Below are positions 30,936 through 39,263 of a DNA stretch of 64,000 bases, one piece after another. The first letter of the stretch is position 1. Each line of letters starts with the position of its first letter. The notes beneath the pieces were generated by a model, which worked only from the letters and a program-made list of their open reading frames with translations, was not told the origin of the DNA and searched no databases. Both the position numbers and the translations under genes were made by a program. Origin of the DNA: Vibrio marisflavi CECT 7928 (GTDB lineage: Bacteria > Pseudomonadota > Gammaproteobacteria > Enterobacterales > Vibrionaceae); NCBI RefSeq assembly GCF_921294215.1, contig NZ_CAKLDM010000002.1, positions 2,294,001-2,358,000 of the forward strand, given 5' to 3'.

Positions 30936-32036
30936 GTCTCCTGAGATATTGGCAACTTTCGGCACCTGCCTAAGTGTTCTTGGCTTTTTCTGCTTCTCTT
31001 TATACATTTCCTTGTCAGCTCGAATCAGTGTATCTTTCAGTGATAGGTAGTTTTTCGGACCAGACTGCGCGATGCCAATACTTAACGTGATATCTGAACG
31101 AACTTTTTCAATTTCTTCTCTTAATCGCGGAAGATAATTTTTTACTGCGTTTTCCTTGCTACAACCGGGCATCACAATTACAAATTCATCACCACCAAAG
31201 CGATAGCATGTATCGACATTGCGAGATACGGCTCTGATGCAATCTGATACAAGGATCAAAATAGTATCTCCCTCATCATGCCCAAATTCATCGTTGAATA
31301 TCTTAAAGTTATCAATGTCGATATATACCAGAGAGATAGGCTCCCCTTTTTCAACCGATTCATCGAGTAGCTGTTGAGTGCTTTCGTCAAAGGTTCTCTT
31401 ATTCAGTAGGTTTGTTAGAGGGTCTAGCCTTGTCATCTTTTCTAAGCTTTGGGTTCGCTCTAGAACCACAGACTCTAAATCAGCGACATAGGTATTTGAT
31501 TTGTTTTTTTCCATTTCCAGTTCGTTCATCATGCTTTTGATATAAGTATCAAAAACAAATGACACATCGAAATCCATTACTCGACATAGAATGTCGCTCA
31601 ATTTTTTTGAATACTCTTCATCCGATATATTTGTATGTATCGTTTGAACCAAAATATCCTTTAGGTAGTTGACTGCAGATAAATACAGCTTTGGATCAAC
31701 ACCTATTCGCTTGTGCACTAAACCAATTCTTAATCTGTGCTCAACGTACTCTAAATTGATGTCACGACTAAATATATCTAGTACATACTTTTTTAAAGCC
31801 TGTATAAGCCGTTGAAGCGTTCCTGCATCACCAATCAATGTCTCTACATCTGGAGTGCGTGTTTGATGCTGATAGAAGTCGGTAACTAAACTGTCTAGTT
31901 TCCGGCTAATCACTCCCTTCATAGCCCTCAACTCTAGGATGTCAGACTGGGTGAGTCGAAAAAGATCTAAACGATGCCGCAGCGCCGTTTCAGATATCTT
32001 CTGCTGCTCAACCAGCGATTTGTCTGTGATTCTCAT
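30918..32036 (-). CDS. Globin-coupled diguanylate cyclase
   Basis: The 372-residue protein joins a sensor globin (protoglobin-like, about residues 15-170) to a GGDEF domain (about 203-350). The globin part contains LVHKRIGVDPKLYL, in which H108 aligns with the proximal haem histidine of E. coli DosC (AEVHARIGIP). A coiled-coil linker follows (LESVVLERTQSLEKM). The active site is intact as GGDEF at 281-285, and an RNVD inhibitory site lies at 272-275, five residues before it. So it should make c-di-GMP with product inhibition, probably sensing oxygen or another haem ligand. There is no membrane segment. It converges on serA and is transcribed alone. Confidence 0.88.
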   Translation of the reverse strand: MRITDKSLVEQQKISETALRHRLDLFRLTQSDILELRAMKGVISRKLDSLVTDFYQHQTRTPDVETLIGDAGTLQRLIQALKKYVLDIFSRDINLEYVEHRLRIGLVHKRIGVDPKLYLSAVNYLKDILVQTIHTNISDEEYSKKLSDILCRVMDFDVSFVFDTYIKSMMNELEMEKNKSNTYVADLESVVLERTQSLEKMTRLDPLTNLLNKRTFDESTQQLLDESVEKGEPISLVYIDIDNFKIFNDEFGHDEGDTILILVSDCIRAVSRNVDTCYRFGGDEFVIVMPGCSKENAVKNYLPRLREEIEKVRSDITLSIGIAQSGPKNYLSLKDTLIRADKEMYKEKQKKPRTLRQVPKVANISGDKKATS

Positions 32037-32238
32037 TATACTTATCCATGTATTGACGTTTCCCTAACCAGTATCTGTCAATGTAGTACAATATGAACCA
32101 GTGCGCATAAATTAAATAAAATTACAACTAAGTGTTGCAAAATTGAGATTTTGATTCTAGCAGGCCTGCCAGCTAGGGGGCGCTATATCACTTCTTACGT
32201 ACACAAGTACGGTATTTGTACTTGTTTGATAGGCAAGA

Positions 32239-32263
32239 AAAAAGCCACAAAATGTGGCTTTTT
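32239..32263 (-). terminator. Terminator of ilvIH
   Basis: Stem AAAAAGCCACA/TGTGGCTTTTT with an AAA loop. On the minus strand it ends in six T, 22 bases after the ilvH stop codon. Confidence 0.8.
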
Positions 32264-32284
32264 AACATTTCAGCTTTTTGTCGG

Positions 32285-32779
32285 TTAAGCTTTTAGCGCT
32301 CGCTCACCGCGAGCAATACCGACCACTCCACTTCTTGCAACCTCAATAACTTCAGTCGCCTCAGAAAGAGCCTTAATAAATGCATCGAGCTTTTCACTGG
32401 TTCCAGCCATCTGAACGGTGTACTGAGTAGCGGTCACATCGACAATCTGCCCACGGAAAATATCTGCTGTACGCTTAACTTCATCGCGAGATAATCCAGT
32501 GGCCTTCACTTTTACCATCATCAACTCACGTTCAATATGATCAAGTTCGGTCACTTCCTGTACTTTTAACACATCAATCAGCTTATGCAGCTGTTTCTGA
32601 ATTTGTTCCAATTGCATCTCGTCAGACTTGGTAGTGATATTTAGCCTAGATAGCGTTTCATCATCGGTTGGAGATACAGTCAATGACTCGATGTTATAGC
32701 CACGCTGTGAAAACAATCCGACAACGCGTGACAAAGAGCCTGGTTGGTTTTCCATTAATACTGAAATTATATGTCTCAT
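32285..32779 (-). CDS. ilvH: Acetolactate synthase isozyme III, small subunit
   Basis: IlvH is the regulatory subunit that gives acetohydroxyacid synthase III its valine sensitivity and full activity. The 164-residue product (163 in E. coli) has an N-terminal ACT domain with RHIISVLMENQPGSLSRVVG and a C-terminal effector domain. The valine-binding residues around NQPGSLSRV are present. Only one base separates it from the ilvI stop codon, so the subunits are translationally coupled. A strong terminator follows. Confidence 0.97.
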   Translation of the reverse strand: MRHIISVLMENQPGSLSRVVGLFSQRGYNIESLTVSPTDDETLSRLNITTKSDEMQLEQIQKQLHKLIDVLKVQEVTELDHIERELMMVKVKATGLSRDEVKRTADIFRGQIVDVTATQYTVQMAGTSEKLDAFIKALSEATEVIEVARSGVVGIARGERALKA

Positions 32780-32780
32780 A

Positions 32781-34502
32781 TCAGGTTCTCTCTGTCTTGC
32801 TTAACCACATCTTGTCCATACCCTCGCCTTTAATTTGCATTGGGTAGACGTGTTCTGTTTCATCAACGCTGATATCGACAAAGACCAAACGGTCTTTCAT
32901 GCTCAATGCTTTTTCTAAGCCTGATTCCAGTTCATCTGGTGAGGAGATACGCATACCTACATGACCATATGCTTCAGCGATAGCGGCGAAGTCAGGAACT
33001 GAATCCATATAAGAGTTAGAGTGACGACCTTGATAGATAATATCTTGCCATTGTTTAACCATTCCTAAGAAACGGTTGTTCAAGTTAATGATTTTAACTG
33101 GGATGTTGTACTGAAGAGCCGTTGATAACTCTTGAATATTCATCTGAATACTGCCATCACCAGTAACAACAATCACTTCCTCATCTGGCTTAGCGAATTT
33201 CACACCCATGCCAGCAGGCAACCCAAAGCCCATCGTTCCTAAACCGCCAGAATTGATCCATCTGCGTGGTTTGTTGAATGGGTAATAAAGTGCTGCAAAC
33301 ATTTGATGCTGGCCAACATCGGAAGCAACATAAGCATCACCGTTGGTCAATTTATGCAGACATTCAATTACCTGCTGAGGTTTAATTCTTTCTGAGGAAG
33401 TTTCATAAGCCAAACACTGACGGTCGCGCCAGCCTTGAATATCTTGCCACCAGCCTTGCATCGCATTTTCATCAGTGGTGCCACCTTGTTCAACAAGCAG
33501 GTTGAGCATACTAGAAAGGACTTTTTCGGCTGATCCAACAATTGGCAAGTCAACTTGCACGTTTTTCGAAATTGATGACGGGTCGATATCAATGTGCATC
33601 ACTTTGGCATTCGGGCAGTACTTTTCAAGATTGTTGGTCGTTCTGTCATCAAAACGCACCCCTACACCGAAGATCAGATCAGCGTTGTGCATCGCCATAT
33701 TCGCTTCGTAGGTACCGTGCATACCCAACATACCTAAGGAGTTTTTGTGTGTCCCAGGAAAGGCACCTAAGCCCATTAACGTACTGACAACGGGCAAATT
33801 TAGTGTTTCCGCCAGTTTAGCGATATATTCAGCAGATTCAGAAATGATAGCGCCACCACCCACATACAGCACTGGTTTTTCAGCTTCAAGTAGCGCTTTC
33901 AGAGCTTTCTTGATTTGTCCTTTGTGGCCTGTCGTTGTTGGGTTGTAAGAGCGCATCTTCATTGTTTCAGGATATTGGTACGGAAACTTCACCAATGGAT
34001 TCATCACATCCTTTGGTAAATCAATCACAACTGGACCCGGCCTTCCCGTAGAAGCAATGTAAAAAGCTTTTTTGACGGTTTCAGGAATATCTTCTGCTTT
34101 TTTAACTAAAAAGCTATGTTTAACAATTGGCCTAGATACACCAACAATATCGCATTCTTGAAAGGCATCGTTACCAATTAGGCTATTTGGGACGTTGCCA
34201 GAAATGACAATCATCGGAATAGAGTCCATGTATGCAGTCGCAATACCGGTAACAGTGTTAGTCGCTCCTGGGCCAGAACATACTAGAACAACGCCGGGTT
34301 TTCCTGTCGCGCGGGCATAACCATCTGCCATGTGAGTTGCGGCTTGCTCATGACGAACAAGTACATGTTTGATTTTCTCAGTCTTTGCGTGCAAAGCATC
34401 ATAGATATCCAAAACCGATCCGCCTGGATAACCAAAAATTTGCTCAACACCTTCTTCAATCAGAGATTGCACTACCATCTCTGCGCCGGATAGCGTTTCC
34501 AT
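32781..34502 (-). CDS. ilvI: Acetolactate synthase isozyme III, large subunit
   Basis: IlvI is the thiamine diphosphate-dependent catalytic subunit that makes acetolactate or acetohydroxybutyrate, the first common step of branched-chain amino acid synthesis. Seen are the N-terminal [15 protein letters not shown] with the following [15 protein letters not shown] (catalytic Glu), the central FAD domain and the ThDP motif [17 protein letters not shown] ending in NN. The frame opens at 34523, but ATG at 34502 follows AAAGGAGA and gives [14 protein letters not shown], matching E. coli [11 protein letters not shown]; the product is 573 residues. ilvH follows after one base. leuO lies upstream on the same strand. 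Confidence 0.97.
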   Translation of the reverse strand: METLSGAEMVVQSLIEEGVEQIFGYPGGSVLDIYDALHAKTEKIKHVLVRHEQAATHMADGYARATGKPGVVLVCSGPGATNTVTGIATAYMDSIPMIVISGNVPNSLIGNDAFQECDIVGVSRPIVKHSFLVKKAEDIPETVKKAFYIASTGRPGPVVIDLPKDVMNPLVKFPYQYPETMKMRSYNPTTTGHKGQIKKALKALLEAEKPVLYVGGGAIISESAEYIAKLAETLNLPVVSTLMGLGAFPGTHKNSLGMLGMHGTYEANMAMHNADLIFGVGVRFDDRTTNNLEKYCPNAKVMHIDIDPSSISKNVQVDLPIVGSAEKVLSSMLNLLVEQGGTTDENAMQGWWQDIQGWRDRQCLAYETSSERIKPQQVIECLHKLTNGDAYVASDVGQHQMFAALYYPFNKPRRWINSGGLGTMGFGLPAGMGVKFAKPDEEVIVVTGDGSIQMNIQELSTALQYNIPVKIINLNNRFLGMVKQWQDIIYQGRHSNSYMDSVPDFAAIAEAYGHVGMRISSPDELESGLEKALSMKDRLVFVDISVDETEHVYPMQIKGEGMDKMWLSKTERT

Positions 34503-34817
34503 ATTTTCTCCTTTGACCAGCAATAAACTTATCGGATAAATAAGCCATTCTGGTTTACATAGTCGTAGGTCTTATTCGTAGCCTTTTGTTGAACTCTTGT
34601 TGCAACAATTGGTCTTCGGCTATGTACTTACCTCCTAGATAGAGAGATAAGATAACGGAGTAACTTTAACGTCTAATTTGGTTTAGGTCTAATTGCATAT
34701 GTTACGAATAAGTACAAAATCTACCAACATCACACAGAATAAGAATAAACCACTAGAAAAGTAACAAAAGATCAGTTTGAACTATTAAAAACTGCAGGAA
34801 ATAAATTAATTAGCTCT
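34503..34817. other. ilvI leader and promoter region
   Basis: This stretch is AT-rich away from ilvI. It contains a perfect 12-base palindrome (34597-34608, TTGTTGCAACAA) and, on the minus strand, an AGGAGG sequence (34631-34636) with no start codon in range. In E. coli the ilvIH upstream region binds Lrp; I cannot prove Lrp sites here. Confidence 0.45.
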
Positions 34818-34849
34818 AAAAAAAGCTCCGAGGTGGGATTCCTCGGAGC
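34818..34849 (-). terminator. Terminator of leuO
   Basis: A 9-base-pair GC-rich stem GCTCCGAGG/CCTCGGAGC with a 7-base loop is followed on the minus strand by seven T, 35 bases after the leuO stop. Confidence 0.85.
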
Positions 34850-34884
34850 GTACCTAGCGTGTTGCGCTGACGTTGTAGTTATAT

Positions 34885-35844
34885 TTAGTTTAGTGCTACA
34901 ACTTCGCCACAAATCATCATTAGCTGATCACGAAGCCAGATGTGGCCTTTATCTTTTTCGCTAGACTCATGCCAGCTTAGGTATCCGCTAATACAAGAAT
35001 TCTCAAATGGGAAATCTAAAATTTGTAACTGTTCCTTGTTTGCGGCATTTTCCACCATCCATCGTGGGGCGATGGTTACTAATTCTGACTGTCCTACAAC
35101 GTACAGCACATTACTTAAGCTAGTACCTTCATAGTACGCTTGTACGTCAATTTCGCTGTAAGCTTGCTCAGAGAAGCTACGTTGACCATGAACCTTAGAA
35201 AGTTTTGCGTGTTTCTCGTTTGCTAACTCTTCTGCGGTTACGGAACCTTGAATGCGAGAGTGTCCTTTAGAAACAACAACAACAAGCTCATCTTGGAAAA
35301 TTTCAGTGCTTGAGAAGCCCTGTTCATCGAAACGAGCGTAATCAATAACAAAGTCAATCTCTTGGTAGCGCATTCTTTCTGCTAACAGGCGATCAAACTC
35401 AGCATCTAAATGAAGTTGTACATTTGGTGCTTGCTCGTGAACGCTAGACATGATTTTTGGTGCAAAGCGCATGTCACACGGGCTACAGATTGCTAGCTTG
35501 AACAAGCGAGTAGACGTTTCTGGTGAGAAAATAGAACTTGGTAGCTCATTTCGAATTAGCTGTAGCGCTTGGCGAATAGGGCCAAATAGCTGTCTTGCAC
35601 GCTGAGTAGGCTGAATGCCACGGCCTTGGCGCATAAACAGCTCGTCATTAAACATAACTTTAAGGCGCGCAACTGCATTACTTACAGCTGGTTGAGACAT
35701 ACCCAAATTATGGGCTGCTCGAGTGATGTTCTGTTCCTGCATAACTGCATCAAATACAGTCAATAGGTTTAAATCTACTCCACGTAATGTGCTTTCCATT
35801 CGATAGCTCGCAATAGCACTCATTGCATCTTTTTTGTCTAACAT
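34885..35844 (-). CDS. leuO: LysR-type regulator LeuO
   Basis: LeuO is a global LysR-family regulator and H-NS antagonist; in vibrios it lies under ToxR-linked control and affects bile and acid responses. The 319-residue protein has the very conserved N-terminal block DLNLLTVFDAVMQEQNITRAA, then LGMSQPAVSNAVARL, the winged helix-turn-helix (about residues 24-83), followed by the effector-binding domain. The family C-terminal sequence YLSWHESSEKDKGHIWL is present. It sits near ilvIH and leuABCD as in E. coli. Its long AT-rich upstream region (645 bases) is the kind usually silenced by H-NS. Confidence 0.96.
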   Translation of the reverse strand: MLDKKDAMSAIASYRMESTLRGVDLNLLTVFDAVMQEQNITRAAHNLGMSQPAVSNAVARLKVMFNDELFMRQGRGIQPTQRARQLFGPIRQALQLIRNELPSSIFSPETSTRLFKLAICSPCDMRFAPKIMSSVHEQAPNVQLHLDAEFDRLLAERMRYQEIDFVIDYARFDEQGFSSTEIFQDELVVVVSKGHSRIQGSVTAEELANEKHAKLSKVHGQRSFSEQAYSEIDVQAYYEGTSLSNVLYVVGQSELVTIAPRWMVENAANKEQLQILDFPFENSCISGYLSWHESSEKDKGHIWLRDQLMMICGEVVALN

Positions 35845-36155
35845 TGGTTACGCCTCTTCATGGTAATCAACAAACAATACTTAACAATATCTATAAATCC
35901 GCTACTAAATTAGCGTTATTCGGTTAGGAATAGATAACCTACGTTTTTTATATTTATTCCCCGGATAGTTCCGAGCTGATTACTACTATCAACTAATCAT
36001 TCATTACTTGGCAACAAGATTGATAATTAATCAGTATTTTTTACCTACCATTCATATTTATTCCCATTTTTCATATACTTATTACTTTTATAAAAAGATA
36101 TAAAATCCTGATTTATAAAATATGCATATATATTTAGGTGAAAACATGCACGGAA

Positions 36156-36169
36156 GGCAATCGATTGCC
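36156..36169. promoter_or_regulatory. Perfect palindrome GGCAATCGATTGCC
   Basis: This is a 14-base perfect palindrome with a central CG, the shape of a LacI-family operator. It lies about 310 bases upstream of the leuO start. No cognate regulator can be named. Confidence 0.35.
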
Positions 36170-36352
36170 AGCCAGAATAAAAACACACGATTTATGTGTA
36201 AAGATGAATATTTCAGAATTAACTAAAAATGGGCACAAGATATCTAAATTGGTAATATGCGAATTTTAGATCTTAGACTTTAGTATTAGATGATACAGCA
36301 AGCAATTGATGCAAAAGGAGTTTGACCTGATAATTACCAGATCAACCAGCGT

Positions 36353-36366
36353 GTAAAACGTTTTAC
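36353..36366. promoter_or_regulatory. Orphan LacI/MalI-type operator
   Basis: GTAAAACGTTTTAC is a perfect 14-base palindrome. It matches the malX operator in this window (53828-53840) over 13 bases. It lies about 510 bases upstream of leuO and 124 bases from the end of the glycosyltransferase gene, so its target is unclear. Confidence 0.5.
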
Positions 36367-36489
36367 GCACTTAATTTCTCAGAACGAAAACCGCCAAAGA
36401 GAGCAATGATTAGGCGTATATCAATTGACCAAAGAGATAATTTACGAAAAAGGTGAAAGGTTCTAAGTTTGAAGTGAATTACAAGCAGA

Positions 36490-37539
36490 CTAATCTATCT
36501 GTGAGACATAACTTGGGAAATCCACTTGTTCCCATAAGCTTTGACACAAGTTGTCTTTGTTATGCCATTCGCTTGCCAATAGCCACTCGACCAATGGTGA
36601 TGCCACATCAGGATAACGGACACTTTCTGCTTTTTCTTCGTCAAGCCAGTGTCTCACTTTAGCAGCATCTAGACTCTCCATTGACGTTGCTAAGCCTAGC
36701 ATTTCTAATGTGTCGGCATTACTCACCTGCTCAAATTGCCCAGTTAGTGGCTTAAGCAGCAATTTTTTCCCCCTACTCAAAGCCTCAGAAGGAAGCTCAA
36801 AACCACCATTTGCAATAACACCTAAGCAAGAATCCAAATGGTTTTGGAACCCTGCATAATTTAGCGGTCTTAAGTCGAGGTTATCTAACCTGCATTGCTC
36901 TTTGACGTCAGGGTGATAGCAGATAAAGTTGTGGGTAACAAATCGATGACACAATTCAATGACATCATCCAAGCTTTCAAACGGGAGATAAATAAGTGTG
37001 AAGTTTTCATCGTGACTAGAGCCATGATGCTCGCCAATAATTGGTGGTAGTAAAGGCTGATCAAAATGGTACCAATGTAAGCCAATGTGGTAGTTAGATG
37101 GAGCAAAGTGTTTGATGAGCTGGCTATCAAGCCACCCTGCCCCACTCATTGGCACTGGATAGCGAAATGCATTTTGATGACAAATACTGATACAAGGTGT
37201 CTTGTTTTTCTTTGCCGCCCAAGCAGTGATCGGTTCAAAATCATTCAGCACAATATCATATTGATTCAAATCCATCTGCTGGACTTCTTTTCTAAAATGC
37301 AGCGCGCTATTGCTAAACGCCGATCGTAAGTAGTCAACCTTTCCCTTTTCCGTTACAAAAGTTAATCCTCGATAAGCTTGGTAGTCTCCAAAACCATCCA
37401 TAGAAAAGTATTTGTCTTTAGGACGGCCAGAAAACAACATATCCACTTCCACACCTCGCTTTTTAAGAGCTCGGTGCATAACTCTAGCTCTAGCAATATG
37501 TCCGTTACCCGTGCCTTGCACGCCGTAGAGGATCTTCAT
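36490..37539 (-). CDS. MJ1255/VC2487 family glycosyltransferase
   Basis: The 349-residue protein opens with KILYGVQGTGNGHIARARVM, a glycine-rich loop typical of GT-B glycosyltransferases of the MurG/UGT type. It contains a C-terminal donor-site region GVIANGGFELPSEALSRGKKLLLKPL, a common UDP-sugar-binding pattern with a Gly-Gly-x-Glu motif. It fits the family named after M. jannaschii MJ1255 and V. cholerae VC2487. The substrate is unknown. It follows the PAP2 phosphatase gene by 6 bases, so both likely act together, perhaps on a lipid-linked sugar. There is no signal peptide or clear membrane segment. Confidence 0.85.
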   Translation of the reverse strand: MKILYGVQGTGNGHIARARVMHRALKKRGVEVDMLFSGRPKDKYFSMDGFGDYQAYRGLTFVTEKGKVDYLRSAFSNSALHFRKEVQQMDLNQYDIVLNDFEPITAWAAKKNKTPCISICHQNAFRYPVPMSGAGWLDSQLIKHFAPSNYHIGLHWYHFDQPLLPPIIGEHHGSSHDENFTLIYLPFESLDDVIELCHRFVTHNFICYHPDVKEQCRLDNLDLRPLNYAGFQNHLDSCLGVIANGGFELPSEALSRGKKLLLKPLTGQFEQVSNADTLEMLGLATSMESLDAAKVRHWLDEEKAESVRYPDVASPLVEWLLASEWHNKDNLCQSLWEQVDFPSYVSQID

Positions 37540-37545
37540 AACTGA

Positions 37546-38070
37546 TTAACTCAATAGAGCTAGAGCAGTTGAAGCGCATGCTACTCCTAATGCGGCACCT
37601 AAGATAATATCGGAAAAAAAGTGAACTCCGAGTAAAATCCTAGACGCGCCAATAGCTAGCGCCCATACAACGGCAAACGAAAACATAGCAGGATAAAAGT
37701 GTCCAATAAGCGTAGCCATTACAAACCCTGCAGCTGTATGACCTGAGGGTAGGCTGTATTGATCGGCAGGTGTGATAAACGAAGGAAGAAGTGAAGAAAA
37801 CTGGCCAGGTCTGCGCCTTTTAAAAATCTTTTTTATAGCGATATAAGTGGGAAGTTCAAAAGCGAATGCCAATAACCCAACAGCGAAAAACATAGCGCCA
37901 TTCGGCTTGTCGATTACGCTAGCCAAAACTGCCATCACAATATATAAGTGGCCGTCTCCCGTATGAGAAACAGCCTTACTAATACTCGCTACCTGCTGGT
38001 TAAAACGGTGGCATAAGCAGAAAGATGAAAATGCGAAGTCAAACTTTACTATCGGATCTAACGTACGCAT
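37546..38070 (-). CDS. PAP2-family membrane phosphatase
   Basis: The 174-residue membrane protein has the three PAP2 phosphatase motifs in order: KKIFKRRRPG (about residues 80-89), SLPSGHT (about 107-113) and SRILLGVHFFSD (about 144-155). All catalytic residues are present: Lys and Arg of motif 1, His of motif 2, Arg and His of motif 3. Five or so hydrophobic segments surround them. Such enzymes remove phosphate from lipid phosphates, including phosphatidic acid, undecaprenyl pyrophosphate and phosphatidylglycerol phosphate; the substrate cannot be read here. The glycosyltransferase gene lies 6 bases downstream. Confidence 0.88.
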   Translation of the reverse strand: MRTLDPIVKFDFAFSSFCLCHRFNQQVASISKAVSHTGDGHLYIVMAVLASVIDKPNGAMFFAVGLLAFAFELPTYIAIKKIFKRRRPGQFSSLLPSFITPADQYSLPSGHTAAGFVMATLIGHFYPAMFSFAVVWALAIGASRILLGVHFFSDIILGAALGVACASTALALLS

Positions 38071-38218
38071 ACTTGGCTCCCCAATTTATAGCTCGCTGTA
38101 CGATAGCAACATAGTTATGTCCGGTGGCATTACTGTGAAGCTTTGTTGACAAAAATATGAAAACTCTAGCTAACTTACCCCCAGCAATGTGAAAAATTTG
38201 TCTGCATTAGTTGAGCGT

Positions 38219-38869
38219 CTATGCCTCCTCAACAACCAAAAAGCCGTTTTTCATGATTTCAATATTGTGCTCAAACAACTCCATCAGAAATTCTTCGGTA
38301 AGCTCCATATTATTTAGAGCGTATATAGAAGGAGGAGTAATGAATGGAAAGACCATCAAGCTCATGTAAGACAATCGACAAAGGACTGGGTTCAAGCCCT
38401 CTTTGATCACTCCAGAGTCAATCAGCTTATCAAATACTACATCACGCATTGGTTCACTAAACTCGTTGAACACACTTCTCATAATTTGGTATTGGATATC
38501 TGAGGGAGGTAAAAGCATGGTTTGTACCATCAACCTTGGAAAAAGTGGCACCTTAATCATCTCTTTATAATAAGTACGAATCACTTCAACCAAAGATGAA
38601 TGACTACTCTGCTCAACCAGCCCATACATTTTGACTCTCAGTGGCTCTAACGTTTCGCGAACCATGGTTTCAAATAAACCTTCTTTATTGCCAAAATAGT
38701 ATCGAATCATGGAGCTGTTTACGCCCGCTTTTTTTGCGATTAAGCGTGTAGATACTTTGGAGTAACTCAGCACAGTGAATAAGTCTCGAGAGCTCTGAAC
38801 CAGCTTTTCTCGGGCATTGAGTTCAACATTGGGTCTACCCGCTTTACGTTTTTCTGCTTGCATAATCAT
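38219..38869 (-). CDS. TetR-family transcriptional regulator
   Basis: The 216-residue protein has an N-terminal TetR helix-turn-helix: LNAREKLVQSSRDLF, then STRLIAKKAGVNSSMIRYYFGNKEGLFE (about residues 18-67). The helical ligand-binding domain that follows is not of a type I can name. The start at 38869 and the ATG two codons later are both possible; neither has a strong ribosome site. It lies 148 bases upstream of the PAP2-glycosyltransferase pair on the same strand and may regulate it and itself. An inverted repeat just upstream (38884-38915) could be its operator. Confidence 0.9.
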   Translation of the reverse strand: MIMQAEKRKAGRPNVELNAREKLVQSSRDLFTVLSYSKVSTRLIAKKAGVNSSMIRYYFGNKEGLFETMVRETLEPLRVKMYGLVEQSSHSSLVEVIRTYYKEMIKVPLFPRLMVQTMLLPPSDIQYQIMRSVFNEFSEPMRDVVFDKLIDSGVIKEGLNPVLCRLSYMSLMVFPFITPPSIYALNNMELTEEFLMELFEHNIEIMKNGFLVVEEA

Positions 38870-38883
38870 TCTAAATATATTTT

Positions 38884-38915
38884 AACCATATGATTAATTG
38901 TATTGAGTTATGGTT
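38884..38915. promoter_or_regulatory. Inverted repeat upstream of the TetR gene
   Basis: AACCATA and TATGGTT are separated by 18 bases and lie 15 bases before the TetR gene start. TetR proteins often bind such repeats near their own promoter. This is an inference. Confidence 0.3.
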
Positions 38916-39021
38916 GAATAAGGTATCGTTATAATTATTCGCAGAAGCCGAAAATGATTAATTTGTTTTTCCTTGTTAAAGGTTATTTTAGAAATAAGTT
39001 AAATTAAAGTGCTGGTAGGAC

Positions 39022-39051
39022 TTGACGCACTCTCTCTAGTCATGTACTAAT
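39022..39051 (+). promoter_or_regulatory. leuLABCD promoter
   Basis: TTGACG (39022-39027) and ACTAAT (39046-39051) are 18 bases apart, or TACTAA at 17. This is a plausible sigma-70 promoter about 30 bases before the leader peptide gene. Confidence 0.55.
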
Positions 39052-39083
39052 TTGTACAGCACAAGTTAAAGGATATTCATCCC

Positions 39084-39146
39084 GTGAAGAGTTATATTTC
39101 GTTACTGCTGAGCCTCCTCCTTATCGTGACAAGATCGCGCGGGTAG
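39084..39146 (+). CDS. leuL: leu operon leader peptide
   Basis: A 20-codon frame starts at GTG (39084) with AAGGA 11 bases upstream and ends at TAG. Codons 7-13 read TTA CTG CTG AGC CTC CTC CTT, six leucine codons in seven. This is the sensor of leucyl-tRNA supply in transcription attenuation. The peptide ends RSRG, and a terminator hairpin follows 38 bases after the stop, before leuA. The arrangement matches the leuL attenuation system known in enterobacteria, though the peptide differs in sequence. Confidence 0.85.
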   Translation: MKSYISLLLSLLLIVTRSRG

Positions 39147-39184
39147 GCTGTGGACGAAAGATAACCACATAAGAATTACAAAAA

Positions 39185-39211
39185 GCCCGCATGAAAATGC
39201 GGGCTTTTTTT
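39185..39211 (+). terminator. leu attenuator
   Basis: A perfect 8-base-pair stem GCCCGCAT/ATGCGGGC with a GAAA tetraloop is followed by seven T, between the leader peptide and leuA. When leucine is scarce, ribosome stalling in leuL should favour an alternative fold. Confidence 0.88.
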
Positions 39212-39263
39212 ATAACACTAAATAGACCATTCGAAATGGTCTTCTGGAAAAAGGAAGCAGAAA

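Larger units (their letters stand above)
35845..36489. other. Long AT-rich leuO upstream region
   Basis: No supported gene lies in these 645 bases. The part at about 35990-36150 is very AT-rich, which suits H-NS binding upstream of leuO. Two perfect palindromes occur, at 36156-36169 and 36353-36366. Short frames such as the one starting near 36204 lack a proper ribosome site. Confidence 0.5.

Noticed and set aside
32157..32185. GC-rich inverted sequence around GCAGGCCTGC upstream of the cyclase gene
   Set aside because: The pairing is short and interrupted; no T-run and no known operator match.
36204..36270. 21-codon frame beginning with ATG in the leuO upstream gap
   Set aside because: Only AAAG directly touches the ATG, with no proper spacing, and the peptide has no supporting feature.
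36453..36662. 69-codon plus-strand frame overlapping the 3' end of the glycosyltransferase gene
   Set aside because: Mostly antisense to a real gene and without a ribosome site.
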